The position numbers and the translations under genes were made by a program. The notes under the pieces are model-generated. The model searched no databases, was not told the DNA's origin, and saw only the letters and a list, made by a program, of their open reading frames with translations. Shown piece by piece: positions 22,270-32,792 of a stretch of 64,000 nt of DNA. Positions within the stretch are counted from its first letter, which is position 1; every line of letters begins with the position of its first letter. Origin of the DNA: Carettochelys insculpta (taxonomy: Eukaryota > Chordata > Testudines > Carettochelyidae); the NCBI RefSeq assembly GCF_033958435.1, contig NC_134144.1:9914010-9978009 (forward strand). The letters are read 5' to 3'.

Positions 22270-22640
22270 GGGGAGTGGGACATATGGGCAAAGACTCTTC
22301 TTCCTACTCCCTTTTCTGCTATCCCCTCCAGCATATTTCTGTCCCAGTCCTGCCTCTTCCTGCCCATCGATCCACGTCCCGTTTCCTCTCTCCACTCCTG
22401 AAGCTTCTCACCTCAGCACTGGTCTCCTTCTCCAACAAGTCCTAGTCCCATGTTTCTAGGCTTCCCATTCCAGTCCCAGTCTCCCTCTCATTCCCAGTTC
22501 TAATTATCCCCTAGCCTATAAATCCCAGTCTCTTTGATTGACCAGTCCACTTTCCTCATGCCGCCCCACCGTCTGTTTCCTTGCCCCCATGATTCTTGCC
22601 CAGTCTGTCCCAGGATCCCACATTTGGCTCCACATCCAAC
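22270..22640. other. Pyrimidine-rich tract with CCCAGTC-like units
   Basis: The plus strand is strongly C/T-biased with recurring CCAGTCTC/CCCAGTCC words. A degenerate low-complexity or old repeat; no gene. Confidence 0.45.
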
Positions 22641-22977
22641 CCGTCTCTTGGTCGTAGAAACTGCTGAGCGGTTTTGGATGAAATTTTCCCAGATAATTCA
22701 GCTTGAGGTAGACCCAAACCAGAACATTTCAGCCTCAACAGTTAAGTTTGGTAAAATGCTAACAATTAAAACCAGGATCCCGTAATGGGAAGTGTCAGGC
22801 CAGTGTTAATAATCGGTGGGGCTCCCAGCCCTGCCTATAATCATAATACTAACTTGTGCTGTGCAGAGCTTTCACTCTTCATGCTAATTGCAGATGGGAA
22901 TTGTAACAGCTTTAATTAGCCCCAACTAAAGCATACGTGGAAATGTTTTCAGAGCATTGTAGACAATATGGTCTTCA

Positions 22978-23061
22978 GGACAAGGGCTTTTTGTTACGTA
23001 CAGCACCTAGCACAATGCAGCCCTGTCTGGGGACTCCAGGTGCTTTTGAAATACACAAAAG
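22978..23061 (+). repeat. MIR/L2-like tail
   Basis: ACAGCACCTAGCACAATG, then CCTGTCTGGGGACTCCAGGTGC, is the same tail type as at 27421-27487 plus 27774-27805. Confidence 0.5.
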
Positions 23062-23065
23062 AAAC

Positions 23066-23308
23066 ATGTTGTGTTTCAAAATAGGGGCTGTGTAGACAGG
23101 GAACAGCGCTTATTTCAAAATAAGCCATAGTGCATCCAATGGCTTTATTTTAAAATAGGCTCTAAATGTGTGGGCACTCTGTTTCGAAATATCGAAGTGC
23201 TATTTCAAAACACATTTGTGTGGCGTGATGTTCTTTCGAAATAAACTACTCCAAAATAGCTCTTCAGAATAGCTTATTTCAAAATAAGTCTGCTGTGTAG
23301 ACGTATCT
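23066..23308. mobile_element. Harbinger-type MITE, AAATAGGGGCTG family, 5'-truncated
   Basis: TTTCAAAATAGGGGCTGTG, ACAGGGAACAGCGC, GCCATAGTGCATCCA and the end GCTGTGTAGACGTATC match the outer element at 29091-29827 in order. The left terminus is missing. Confidence 0.65.
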
Positions 23309-23658
23309 TAGGAGATGGCGTAAAGAGGCCAGATTTTGGGGCAAGAGCTCATTTGGCTTTGGGCTCTGCCTTATCTGAACCTTCAAAGTTCAAAGGATAT
23401 GGGATAAGAGGTTAATATTTTAGGCCAATCTGTCTATCTACTTGTATGGACACAAACCAGATAAAAATAACTGCTGGATCAGGGTTAACTGAGTTTCTTT
23501 CTTACAAACAGTATTGCTGGGAACCTTAACATGGAGCATTGTCTCCTCAGAACTAGATGACTCACATGATGCTTCCTGGTAATTCCAAGGCATTGCTCGG
23601 CTCTTTAGGAAAGAATCGATAACATAAAAGCCCCGTGAAAACTATATAAGAGCCTACT

Positions 23659-23674
23659 AAATAAATAAATAAAC
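23659..23674. repeat. (AAAT)n microsatellite
   Basis: Four AAAT units. Confidence 0.7.
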
Positions 23675-24387
23675 CAAAACATAATGAATGCACTCACAGA
23701 CTTACCCGTGAGTTTAGTAGAACCTCATCAGCCTGACACAGACTGGGCACGGCATTTCAGGGTGAATCTGCCACTGCACCCCAGCTCCAGGTTTTGACGA
23801 GTTCGCTCTCCTTGTAGTTGCAGGAACAATGGGTATATTTCACAGGTGTGACATCCTCTGACACCTGATCTTGCTGCCTATACATTTGTATCGGTCTGGT
23901 TAATCTTGGCAGTAGCGTGCTCAAGAAACCACTCAATCTTTACAAATTGACAGAGACATTCACCTCAGAAAATTTCATCCAGACTGGGTCCTCAGTTCCT
24001 ATGCTGCAGAAAAGTGTGTTTTATTAAAAGTGTTAGAATCCAAGGGTGTGTGTGTATTCTTACTATGGGCTGAATATTAGGGATTCCAGGCCTAATCGAA
24101 AGTTCTCTGACAAGAAATGACTAGACAGAAATGTTCCCATCTATCAGAACTGTTAGCTGGCTTTCCCTGTGCCTTTCCCTTTGGGAACCTGCAAGATCTG
24201 AGCCAAATAAGTCTGGTCTTACTAGGTGCTGATGATGTGCTATTCTATGTAAATACGAGCAACAGGAGGGCACACATGTGAGAGCCCCTATTTTTCAGAT
24301 CGGACAATCAAATCAAGGTTGAACTCAGCATGTGAAATCAAAGATTTTAAGGGCAGCCCCATGGAGGAAGCTCACTCTGCAGATTGA

Positions 24388-24673
24388 GGCTATGTCTACA
24401 CCTGCCCAGAAGATCGACTTGCTCGGGTTCAATCTTCCAGGGTTTGATTTTGGTAGGGATGCACAAAATTGACATCTCAGGGGTCACAGTCAACCCCTGT
24501 TCTCCTCATGAGACACAAGGAGTAAGGGAGATCGACAGAAGAAACCCTCCCATCGACCTTCAGTAAGCCAGCCAGGTAAACCGAGTGCAGAGAAGTCGAT
24601 TCTAGCTACGCAATTGCCGTAGATAGAATTATGTATCTGCCGTCGACTTACTTTGCCTAATGTAGACAAAGGC
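24388..24673 (+). mobile_element. Harbinger-type MITE, GATCGAC family, TGA target duplication
   Basis: Starts GGCTATGTCTACACCTGCC and ends AATGTAGACAAAGGC, with TGA at 24385-24387 and 24674-24676. Full length (286 bp) with the family order: CAATCTTCCAGGGTTTGATT, CTCAGGGGTCACAGTC, GGGAGATCGACAG, then AGCTACGCAATTGCCGTAG. Confidence 0.78.
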
Positions 24674-24804
24674 TGATCTATGTCGGTGGGGACTGGCTGT
24701 GAGCTTGGGTGTCATGCAGTTGCTCTGGGGAAGCATGGCAAAGCAGCAGTGACATGGAGGACTGCATTTGAGAGAAAGGATGAAGAGAAAGGCGAACTCT
24801 AAGG

Positions 24805-25136
24805 CAGCAGTTCCCAACCTGGGGGCTGCGGAGCCTTGGGGTCTGTGAGGGTGTTGCAGGGGGGTCTGTGAAAAAAATAAAAGCTAAATAAAAATGACCA
24901 TCGAAAATAAGTTTTCAATAAATTGTGCTGTTACAATCAACACTTGGTTGTGCTGGGATGTTCCATCGAATTGTCGTGATGGCAGAAATGAGTGTGCATT
25001 GTTTTAAGTGTTAATTATTTATGTGTCTGTTTGTCATTTAATGAAGTGTACACAGCACCTAGAATTAGCTTTGATGGGCGGGTGTGTGGAGGGGTGATTG
25101 GGGAGTCTGCACTAGTGAAAAGACTGGGAACCACTT
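24805..25136. mobile_element. hAT-type MITE with 8-bp target duplication
   Basis: Starts CAGCAGTTCCCAACCTGG and ends GACTGGGAACCACTT. Flanks CTCTAAGG (24797-24804) and CCCTAGGG (25137-25144) match at 6 of 8. Confidence 0.65.
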
Positions 25137-25144
25137 CCCTAGGG

Positions 25145-27015
25145 CCTCAGTCTGGCAATGAGCTATGCTCAGTGTGTGCTAATATTAACAGTGAAGATTG
25201 GCCTACTGTAAGTTCGGCCCCAGTGCTACCTTCTGGTAGCCAGGCACCTCATGAAAACAGAGCATACTACAAGTCTGCTTTTCCAACCGGCAATCTCACA
25301 GCATGTCGCCTGTAGCACCTGGGAGAGCTTCCCCAGGCACAGTTTTATTGACCTACCTGTTTCTTGTTTCCTGCAATCAAGGATATAAGGAATACCAGAA
25401 AGTGACTGACAGGGGAGGGTGAGGAGGAACCAGGCACAGAACCCTCAACAGCAAAGATACTTTCTGACTTGTGTAACAGAGGTAGAGTGACCAACGCCAT
25501 CCCTGGAACAAGCAAACAAGGAAACTTGAACTGCCTCCCCTCCAGCTATAAGAGCTCTCCACTTAGGCTTTAATAGCTTGCAGTGGAAGTCGGTACCACA
25601 GCTGAGCTCCGATCAATGCAGATGGTTTGCAAAGGGGGCAAGGGAACAAGCTAAGTAGGACAGGATGGGAGAGAGGGGGTTAGCTAAACTAGAAATAAGA
25701 CTGCAATTAATCTTAACTCTCCCAGGCTCTCCAAGTTGAAGGTCATTGCCAGATTTTCTCTTCCATTCTGCAAATGGGCAGCTTTTTCATTGAGAATGAG
25801 GACACTCTCACGGGATGGAACATATGCAGAGGACTAAGGGTACCTTTCCCGAAGGGCTGATGCTTACGGAATGTTTAACAACACGCCAAGATTTTTTCTA
25901 CATTGCCTGTATTTTACAAGCTTTACAGTGACAAGGGAGTCACGTGGCAGAATCATACTAGAAAATATGCTACGCTGCCTGACCCAACTGAAATCTGGAG
26001 AGATGGTTATTTGGTTTGAAAAAAAAAAAAACCCTTTCTTAAAAACTCATTTCATTAGAGAGCCAAAAAGAAATAGGGATAATCTCATGAAAACCTTTTC
26101 TGAATCACCCAAGTAAAACTCCTTAGCTATTCCACTCTCTGTGCCATTCATCCCAATTTTGTGAGGTCTCCATTCTCCAGTAATATGTGGGCAGTGTCTT
26201 TATGCTGTGAGCCCTGCTGAGAATTGGAGACAAGTGTTTCTGAGCGCATAAGTCACCGGCATTCCCCTCTGGGATCCTGCTTCACTTCCAGCTTGGATTG
26301 CATCACTTATGAAGGCATGTGTGGATGAGACAGAGAGGAGAACAAGTGAGGTGGCTGAGAATTTTTCCAATCACAATTGCAGAATCCAGGGAATCTAAAG
26401 CAAAATCCCCCAGACTGATTCAATTGTCAATTAAAACAGAAAGTAAGAGGCTTTGATTCAGGAGTCTGTTCTCTCTCCAGCTCAGAGATCGAGTGTATTC
26501 TATTACGAAACGTGAAAAAGGGCAACACAGTTGGCTGTCCATTAGGATCTATATGCATCACAGCTATTACTATCTCACGAATTCTGGCTACAGTACTGTG
26601 CTCTCGTGACCCCATTACAAATGGGTGGCATTTTCAAAATCTCTCCGCTTCAGTCTAACCGTTCTCCAGCTGAAGTCAATAATGACATTGCCTCTGACAT
26701 CACTGAATGCCCCACCCAATGTTGTGGTGAAGCTTCTCTTCTGCCGTGTTGGGTCCCACACTTGCAGGAGGAATTCTTGCCTTGGAGGCTCACAGCAGCC
26801 CTCAGCCCAGTTCTCTAGGGCACGAGCTTTCCATTTATTTAGCCACCCTCGTTGCTGGCCAGCATGGGGAAAAGAGAGGAAGGTCAACCCCATACTCTCC
26901 ACTACCTCTCCTAGTGAACTGGGGACAGGACAGAACCTTTTCCAAACAGGTCCTACTGCGGTGTGTTCTGGGACCAACTTTCCCATGGTGAATAGGGAAC
27001 CTGGGCCCACCCTTT
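25145..27015. other. Largely unassigned sequence
   Basis: Contains a 12-base A run at about 26020. Overlapping frames at 26615-27056 on both strands lack recognisable domains. No gene supported. Confidence 0.4.
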
Positions 27016-27017
27016 AT

Positions 27018-27085
27018 TCTGGGTTCCAACTTTTAATGAGGAGGTGGACTCAATGACCTACTGAGGTCTCAGGATTCAAAGATGG
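27018..27085 (+). mobile_element. CR1 3' end fragment
   Basis: GAGGTGGACTCAATGACCTA followed by TGAGGTC is the CR1 tail found just before the terminal tract. Confidence 0.55.
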
Positions 27086-27140
27086 AAGCCCTGAGGGTTA
27101 CACTGCCTGATGGGGGCAAGTTAGAAGAACCCAAGTCCAC

Positions 27141-27322
27141 CAATCTGGCCAGGGTCGATCTTCCGGGCTTGATTTTCTGCATCTATACTAGACGTGCGAA
27201 ATCGACCACCCTTTCGCTTTCCTCTGTCTGCTTTGTGGCAGGGAACATCTCTCACTATATCTCTGCAAGTGCCTACCCCAGCAGGCCCCCATCTCAGCAC
27301 AAGTCTATACTATCCCGGAAGA
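27141..27322 (+). repeat. Permuted partial duplicate of the MITE junction at 27421-27581
   Basis: 27141-27207 is identical to 27515-27581 (67 bp) and 27230-27322 is identical to 27421-27513 (93 bp). In the right-hand copy the two pieces are adjacent in the order flank plus MITE end, then MITE interior. Here they occur in the swapped order. Confidence 0.9.
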
Positions 27323-27420
27323 CGTCTTCTATGACCTTTGACATGCCACTTAACATCGAAGTTCCTCATTGGCACAAGGGCAGGGAGAAGATTTTATCTT
27401 TGTCTGTTTAGCTCATAAGC

Positions 27421-27805
27421 GCTTTGTGGCAGGGAACATCTCTCACTATATCTCTGCAAGTGCCTACCCCAGCAGGCCCCCATCTCAGCACAAGTCTATA
27501 CTATCCCGGAAGATCAATCTGGCCAGGGTCGATCTTCCGGGCTTGATTTTCTGCATCTATACTAGACGTGCGAAATCGACCTCTCAGGGGTCACAGTCGA
27601 CCCTTGCGCTCCTCGTGAGCTGCAAGGAGTGAAGGAGATCGAAAGGAGAAACTCTCCTGTCGACCTTCCCCTGTATAGATAGCCATGTTAGCCGAGCTTG
27701 GATAAGTCGATTTTAGCTTCTGCTAGACTTGCATATCTGCGGTCGACTTTCTTAGCCTAGTGCAGCCATAGCCTCAGGCAGCGTCTCCAGGTACTACCAT
27801 ACGAA
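27421..27805 (+). repeat. MIR/L2-like tail interrupted by a MITE
   Basis: 27421-27487 (GGCAGGGAACATCTCTCACT, then CCCCATCTCA) and 27774-27805 (CAGCGTCTCCAGGTACTACC) form one continuous tail of the type seen at 22978-23061 once the MITE at 27488-27773 is removed. Confidence 0.6.
27488..27773 (+). mobile_element. Harbinger-type MITE, GATCGAC family, TCA target duplication
   Basis: Starts GCACAAGTCTATACTATCC and ends TAGTGCAGCCATAGCC, flanked by TCA at 27485-27487 and 27774-27776. Full length and close to the family pattern. It lies inside an older MIR/L2-like tail. Confidence 0.78.
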
Positions 27806-29090
27806 CAGGAGCCCGACACTGACAGTGGCGCACCCACTACCAGACGCCAGCTAGTGTATTCAGCTGTCTGCATGGTCCAATTTACTGGCCCGCTTTGGGG
27901 AGCCCCAGTGCTGCTGGGAGTGCCCATTAAGCTCATTTCTGCCAGCTGACCACTGAGCATCCTGGGGTGTTGCTAGTGCCTCCAGACAGCGCCTGTGTGC
28001 TTGCTGAGAGGAGGATGAACGGCACATGGGAGGGAAGAGGGGAAAAAAAAATTGAAGCACAATATTTGTCAGTGACAAACTCTAACTCTCCCAGGGAGGC
28101 GGCTGTTTCTCCAGCTCGCTTCCACCATCCAGGCGCCTCCGAGCTATTCCCCAGCTGTCAGCTCCGTACCTGCCTGGCGCGGCTGAATCTCTCCCACCTG
28201 ACGCTACTCCCTGGGGCCCTCGCCGGCTTGTCAGTGGGCTGCGTCAGCATCACACCACTGGCTCTCCTGTTAGCCCTGACAGATCCAGCCCTCTCTCCCC
28301 GGCGGCTGGGGCCAATGAAAACCAGGGGATGCTTTCTGCTACCAACTGAAATGAAATCAGTGAGCCAAAGGCTGGCAGCCGGAAGCCTGTGAACAGCCTC
28401 TTTCTGATCTTAACTATCATTCCCTCCCCTTGCCCCTTTAACATTTCCCCTTTCTCTCATCCTGTCTCCCCTATGCGCCGGATGCAACATGACGAGCTCG
28501 GACATAGCAACCAACAGCAGCAAAGGAAGGCAGCTTTTGCTGAGAGGAGCAAAAGGGCTGCTTTCAGAGGGAGTAACCCACGGGTTGTGAAATGTTTGTG
28601 CCCACTGGGAAGCGTAGCTTACCCACTGCCGCGCTCGCAAGGTGAGAGGGAACAGCCAGACCCTGGTAAACAGCTCTGGGCAAGCAGAGGCAGATACCAA
28701 GGGAATCGGAGAATTAAGGGACAGGTGCAGCTTCATGACAATCAGAAAAAAAAACCAGGGAAGAAGTTGTGTTTGGAGAACAATAGCCTGTGAAGGAAGG
28801 ACTGCTAAAAGGATAGGCAGTGGAGTCCTTACAGGGCTTTCTGTTGGCAGGAGACACTTGTCCAAGTTTTGAAAGCTTTTCCTCACATGCCACCAAAATC
28901 TGTCATTTGCCCAGGCAGCGCAAGGTGGGCTACACGGTCCAGAGGTGGGTTTGGGGAATGCGTGAGGGAAGGGAAGCAGGAAGAGTGGGTCAGAACTCAA
29001 GCAGATACGAGAAACTAACACAGAGCATCCTGTGGTACTGTGCACAAAGGGCAGCCCAGGTACCAATCCAAGCCCACAGCTGGCCCCAGA
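27806..29090. other. Unassigned, locally G+C-rich
   Basis: 28090-28320 is G+C-rich with scattered CpG but too short and sparse for me to call a CpG island. No gene recognised. Confidence 0.35.
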
Positions 29091-29827
29091 GGGTAGGTCC
29101 ACACGGCATAGGCATTTCGAAATAACCACCCGACCGTCTACATGACGCAACCACTATTTTGAGTTGAGCTATTTTGAGTTATTTTGAAACAGGTAACTCT
29201 CATTCTCTGAGGAACAGAGCCTATTTCGAAACAGTTATTTTGAAATAGGGGCTGTTAAGACAGGGAATAGCGCCTATTTTGAAATAAGCCATAGGGCATC
29301 CAGGGGCTCTAGTTTGAAATAGGCTCTATGTGTGTAGATGCAGTATTTCAAAATCACTTCAAAATACATTTTTGGCTGCATCAACACAGGCCCCACCCTC
29401 TCTGAAAGGGGCGTGGTAATGAGCAATGAGGGGAATATTCAAATGAGGCACAGATTTAAATATCTCCCACCTCATTTGCATAGTCCTGTGAGATTTTGCT
29501 TCAGGAAGAGCCCCTTCTAAAAGCTACAGAGCTGTGTAGACAGGGCCCTTCTGAAAGCAACCCCTCCTTCCGAAAGCCCCCTTATTCCTCAAGCGTTTGA
29601 GGCTCTGTAAGGGCTCTTTCGGAAGCAAAATCTCATAGGACTATGCAAACGAGGCATGAGATATTTAAATCCATGCCTTATTTGAATATTCCCTTTTGCT
29701 CATTATCATGCCCCTTCCAGAAGGGAGGGCGCTGTGTAGACGCAGCCTTTGTGTGTAGACACTCTATTTTGAAATAGCTGTTCCTGAATAGCTTATTTCA
29801 GGATAAGGCTGCCGCATAGACATACCC
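29091..29827. mobile_element. Harbinger-type MITE, AAATAGGGGCTG family, carrying a nested MITE
   Basis: Starts GGGTAGGTCCACACGGC and ends GCATAGACATACCC. Internal landmarks CAGTTATTTTGAAATAGGGG and GCCATAGGGCATCCA match 23066-23308. The flanks AGA and AGG match at 2 of 3. The interior is interrupted by 29374-29747. Confidence 0.7.
29374..29747. mobile_element. Nested palindromic Harbinger-type MITE with TTT target duplication
   Basis: Starts GGCTGCATCAACACAGG and ends GCTGTGTAGACGCAGCC, with TTT at 29371-29373 and 29748-29750. The arms, about 140 bp each, match imperfectly: GGAATATTCAAATGAGGCA, ATTTAAATATCT and CATAGTCCTGTGAGATTTTG each face a close complement on the right. The middle contains another CTGTGTAGACAGGGCC motif. 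Confidence 0.8.
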
Positions 29828-29829
29828 AG

Positions 29830-31520
29830 GTGAGCGTCCCTCCTGGGATGGGATAAGAGGGCAGCTCCCTCTCCAGTCTTTCCCTCCAACAGGGAGATGT
29901 GATTTGGGACCCAGGTTCTCCCAATGGCACCTCCCCCCGGCAGCATTCTGCCAGCCTGGGGGCACAGCGGAGCTGGCTGACGTAGGCCCTGTTCCAGAAT
30001 AGTGTGTCAGCCCATGGCTGGAAGTGAGGGAGAGGTGAGAAGCTCAGCAAGGGCTCTCTCAGCTCCATCACACCCAGAGGAAAGATTGTCCAGCTCCTTG
30101 TCCTCCTTTCAGCCGCACAGGCACAGTTTTTCATGCTGCCTTCATTTCCTCCCAGAAGCCTCTCCCGTCCTCCTCTCTCCCTGCTTGGCCTCTCTTAAGA
30201 AGATGACACTGATGTGTGTGTGTGGGGGGGGGTGAACATTATTCTGAAGCAATAATGCTAAGTCCAGATGTATCTATCTATTTCTGCTGAGTCACATTCT
30301 TGTTGGATCAATTATCTCCTGGCCAGAAAAGAGCTGACTCAGAGCTAAATCTGGCCTATGGCTCTACCTGCAGTTTGATGGTCTCTGCTAGGAATGCTCG
30401 TATACTTATGCCCTGCAATTTCTCTCCCATACACACATTGTGTGCATAAATATAACCCTGGCAGCACCCTCATTATTAAGGCTATAACAACCCTTCCAAG
30501 CTAAGTCAGCTTTTGATTTTTCCTTCTGCCGCCCCTTGACAGTTCTCAAAGTAAATCCAATCCCCCGTCTCTCGTGTAGCCAGTGGTTTTCTCTCTCAGT
30601 TTTGAGATGCATCGGATGAGGAACATCAGAGATCTGAAAGTCAGCAAAGCGACAGATTTCTTTTCATGTTTGAAAACCCTTCCAAACGTGTTGCGGGGGG
30701 TGGGTGTTTTTTTATTGTCATTTTTCATAGCTCACATGCAGCCTAGTTCGGAAACCCCACGTGGGTTTCATGCATCAGAAATCCAAGCACGCAAGGACCT
30801 CTGCGTGTTAGGGGGAAGGGTTCTTCGTTAATTTTGGTACTGACTGCTAGGGGCTTCGAACCGGCATCTGGGGAGTCTAAGCTGGCTTTAAGTCGCTTGT
30901 GAACACTCCCAGTTTTGGCTGTTGCAGGGACGGGAGAGGCAAACCCCAAGTGTAGTTAGGGCATAGCGCCCTGGGTCAGGGTGTGGAGGACATACTCACA
31001 AGAAGGGATGCTGACCTAAGCCCCCGTGTAGACACAGCTGTGTCAACACAGTCCTTGTACCTCCCTCACCCCACCCCAGATGCACCCCCCTAAGCCAGGG
31101 GCAGCCTGGGGACCTCCACAGCCAGGCCCAGTAATGGTGGGAGTAAAGGGAGCAACTGCCATGGGGCCAGGTGATTCAAAAAGGCCTGAAGCCCCCATCT
31201 TTTTAAATCACTGCTGGTGACCTGGGTGGGGCACTCCAGGTTGTACTGGAGGCCAGCCCCAGCCACGCCCCTTCCACCCAATGCCCCGTCCCTTCTGAGG
31301 GCAGGCAGCCACCCCCTCCCCCCACAACTTGTCCAGGACCTGCTGAGTCTGGCAATCCCCTGGCCATAGCAACTGAACTGAGGGAATGTGTGGGGTTTTG
31401 GGCCCTTTTATGCCACTCGCTCCAAGACACTCTGAGCCACTCAACAGCTTCTAAAATCCCCTGCAGACTTTTCAAAGCCTCATTCAGTTTGCAGCTACCT
31501 TCCACTGTCAAATTAGCACT
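29830..31520. other. Mostly unassigned; fragments of repeats
   Basis: 30210-30232 is a TG run followed by a G run. 30985-31060 holds CCGTGTAGACACAGCTGTG, possibly a terminus of another MITE without a partner. 31130-31220 shares motifs with 19340-19410. No gene. Confidence 0.35.
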
Positions 31521-31524
31521 CTAA

Positions 31525-32231
31525 AGCCGTGTCTACACGTGCACGCTACTTCGAAGTAGCGGCACTAACTTCGAAATAGCGCCCGTCACGGCTACATGTG
31601 TTGGGCGCTATTTCGATGTTAACTTCGACGTTAGGCGGCGAGACGTCGAAGCCGCTAACCCCATGAGGGGATGGGAATAGCGCCCTACTTCGACGTTCAA
31701 CGTCGAAGTAGGGACCGTGTAGTCATTGTGCGTCCCACAACTTCGAAATAGCGGGGTCCGCCATGGCAGCCATCAGCTGAGGGGTTGAGAGACACTCTCT
31801 CTCGAGCCCCTGCAGGGCTCTATGGTCATCGTGTGCAGCAGCCCTTAGCCCAGGGCTTCTGGCTGCTGCTGCTGCAGCTGGGGATCCATGCTACAGGCAC
31901 AGGGTCTGCAACCAGTTGTCGGCTCTGTGGATCTTGTGTTGTTTAGTGCAACTGTGTCTGGGAGGGGCCCTTTAAGGGAGCGGCTGTTGAGTCCGCCCTG
32001 TGACCCTGTCTGCAGCTGTGCCTGGCACCCTTATTTCAATGTGTGCTACTTTGGCGTGTAGACGTTCCCTCGCAGTGCCTATTTTGATGTGGTGCTGCGC
32101 AACATCGATGTTGAACATCGACGTTGCCAGCCCTGGAGGACGTGTAGACGTTATTCATCGAAATAGCCTATTTCGATGTCGCCACATCGAAATAGGCTAC
32201 TTCGTTGTAGGCTTCACGTGTAGACGTAGCC
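31525..32231. mobile_element. Harbinger-type non-autonomous element, 707 bp, TAA target duplication
   Basis: Starts AGCCGTGTCTACACGTGCAC and ends CACGTGTAGACGTAGCC, flanked by TAA at 31522-31524 and 32232-32234, the textbook Harbinger target. It has paired motifs near both ends (CTACTTCGAAGTAGCGGC at left; CGAAATAGCCTATTTCG at right) and a non-coding, unrelated middle. A second copy starts at 63706. Confidence 0.82.
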
Positions 32232-32446
32232 TAAGGGGCCTTCATCATATGTGCCTGATTCAAAGGCCACAGAAGTCAATAGAAAGTCTGTCATCAACTT
32301 CATTGGGCTTCAGCTCAGATCCCAGAGCCACAGGAAGACTTTAAGGGCTATCTGATTGGATTCTCAGCTCTGACTCAGCAGAACCTGCCTTTAGGTCCTT
32401 CAGAAGTTATAATTCCTCTTCTCGCCAAAGATTTAAACCCTACCTT

Positions 32447-32792
32447 CAGAAGTGGAGAAAGTACTCCAAAATATACTTGAGTAAAAGTACAGCTACTTGG
32501 GGGGGTGAAATTAAGTAAAAGTTAGCATGTGCTTCTGGAAAACTACTTGGGTAAAAGTACAAAAGTGTCACTTCTCAATTGTACTCAAGTATCCAGAAGA
32601 AAAAGAGTGGCTTCCCCATGGAAATCCAAGGATGCTTCTGGATCCTTAAGCACAGTCAAGCCATGATGCTTTTGCACTTTTACTCAAGTTTTCCAGATGT
32701 CGCCCTGACTTTTACTTAATTACGCTTCCCCCCAAAGTATCTGTACTTTTACTCAAGTAACTTTGGGGGGGGGTGTACTTTTTCCACCTCTG
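32447..32792. mobile_element. Palindromic MITE of the AGTAAAAGTAC family, copy 1
   Basis: Left CAGAAGTGGAGAAAGTACTC faces right GTACTTTTTCCACCTCTG. Inside, CTTGAGTAAAAGTACAGCTA and its complement recur on each side, as do CTTCTGGAAAACTACTTGGG and its complement. The family is reminiscent of widespread vertebrate palindromic MITEs; superfamily not determined. Confidence 0.7.

Noticed and set aside
27230..27513. Short tandem array or CRISPR-like spacing
   Set aside because: Only two copies of the 93-bp unit exist, both explained by duplication around a MITE insertion.
28090..28320. CpG island promoter
   Set aside because: G+C-rich but short, with few CpG, no TATA or start-site features and no downstream exon that I can recognise.
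28410..29150. 246-codon frame on the minus strand
   Set aside because: It begins inside the Harbinger-type MITE (29091 onward) and shows no domain, and the opposite strand is open over similar lengths, so composition explains it.
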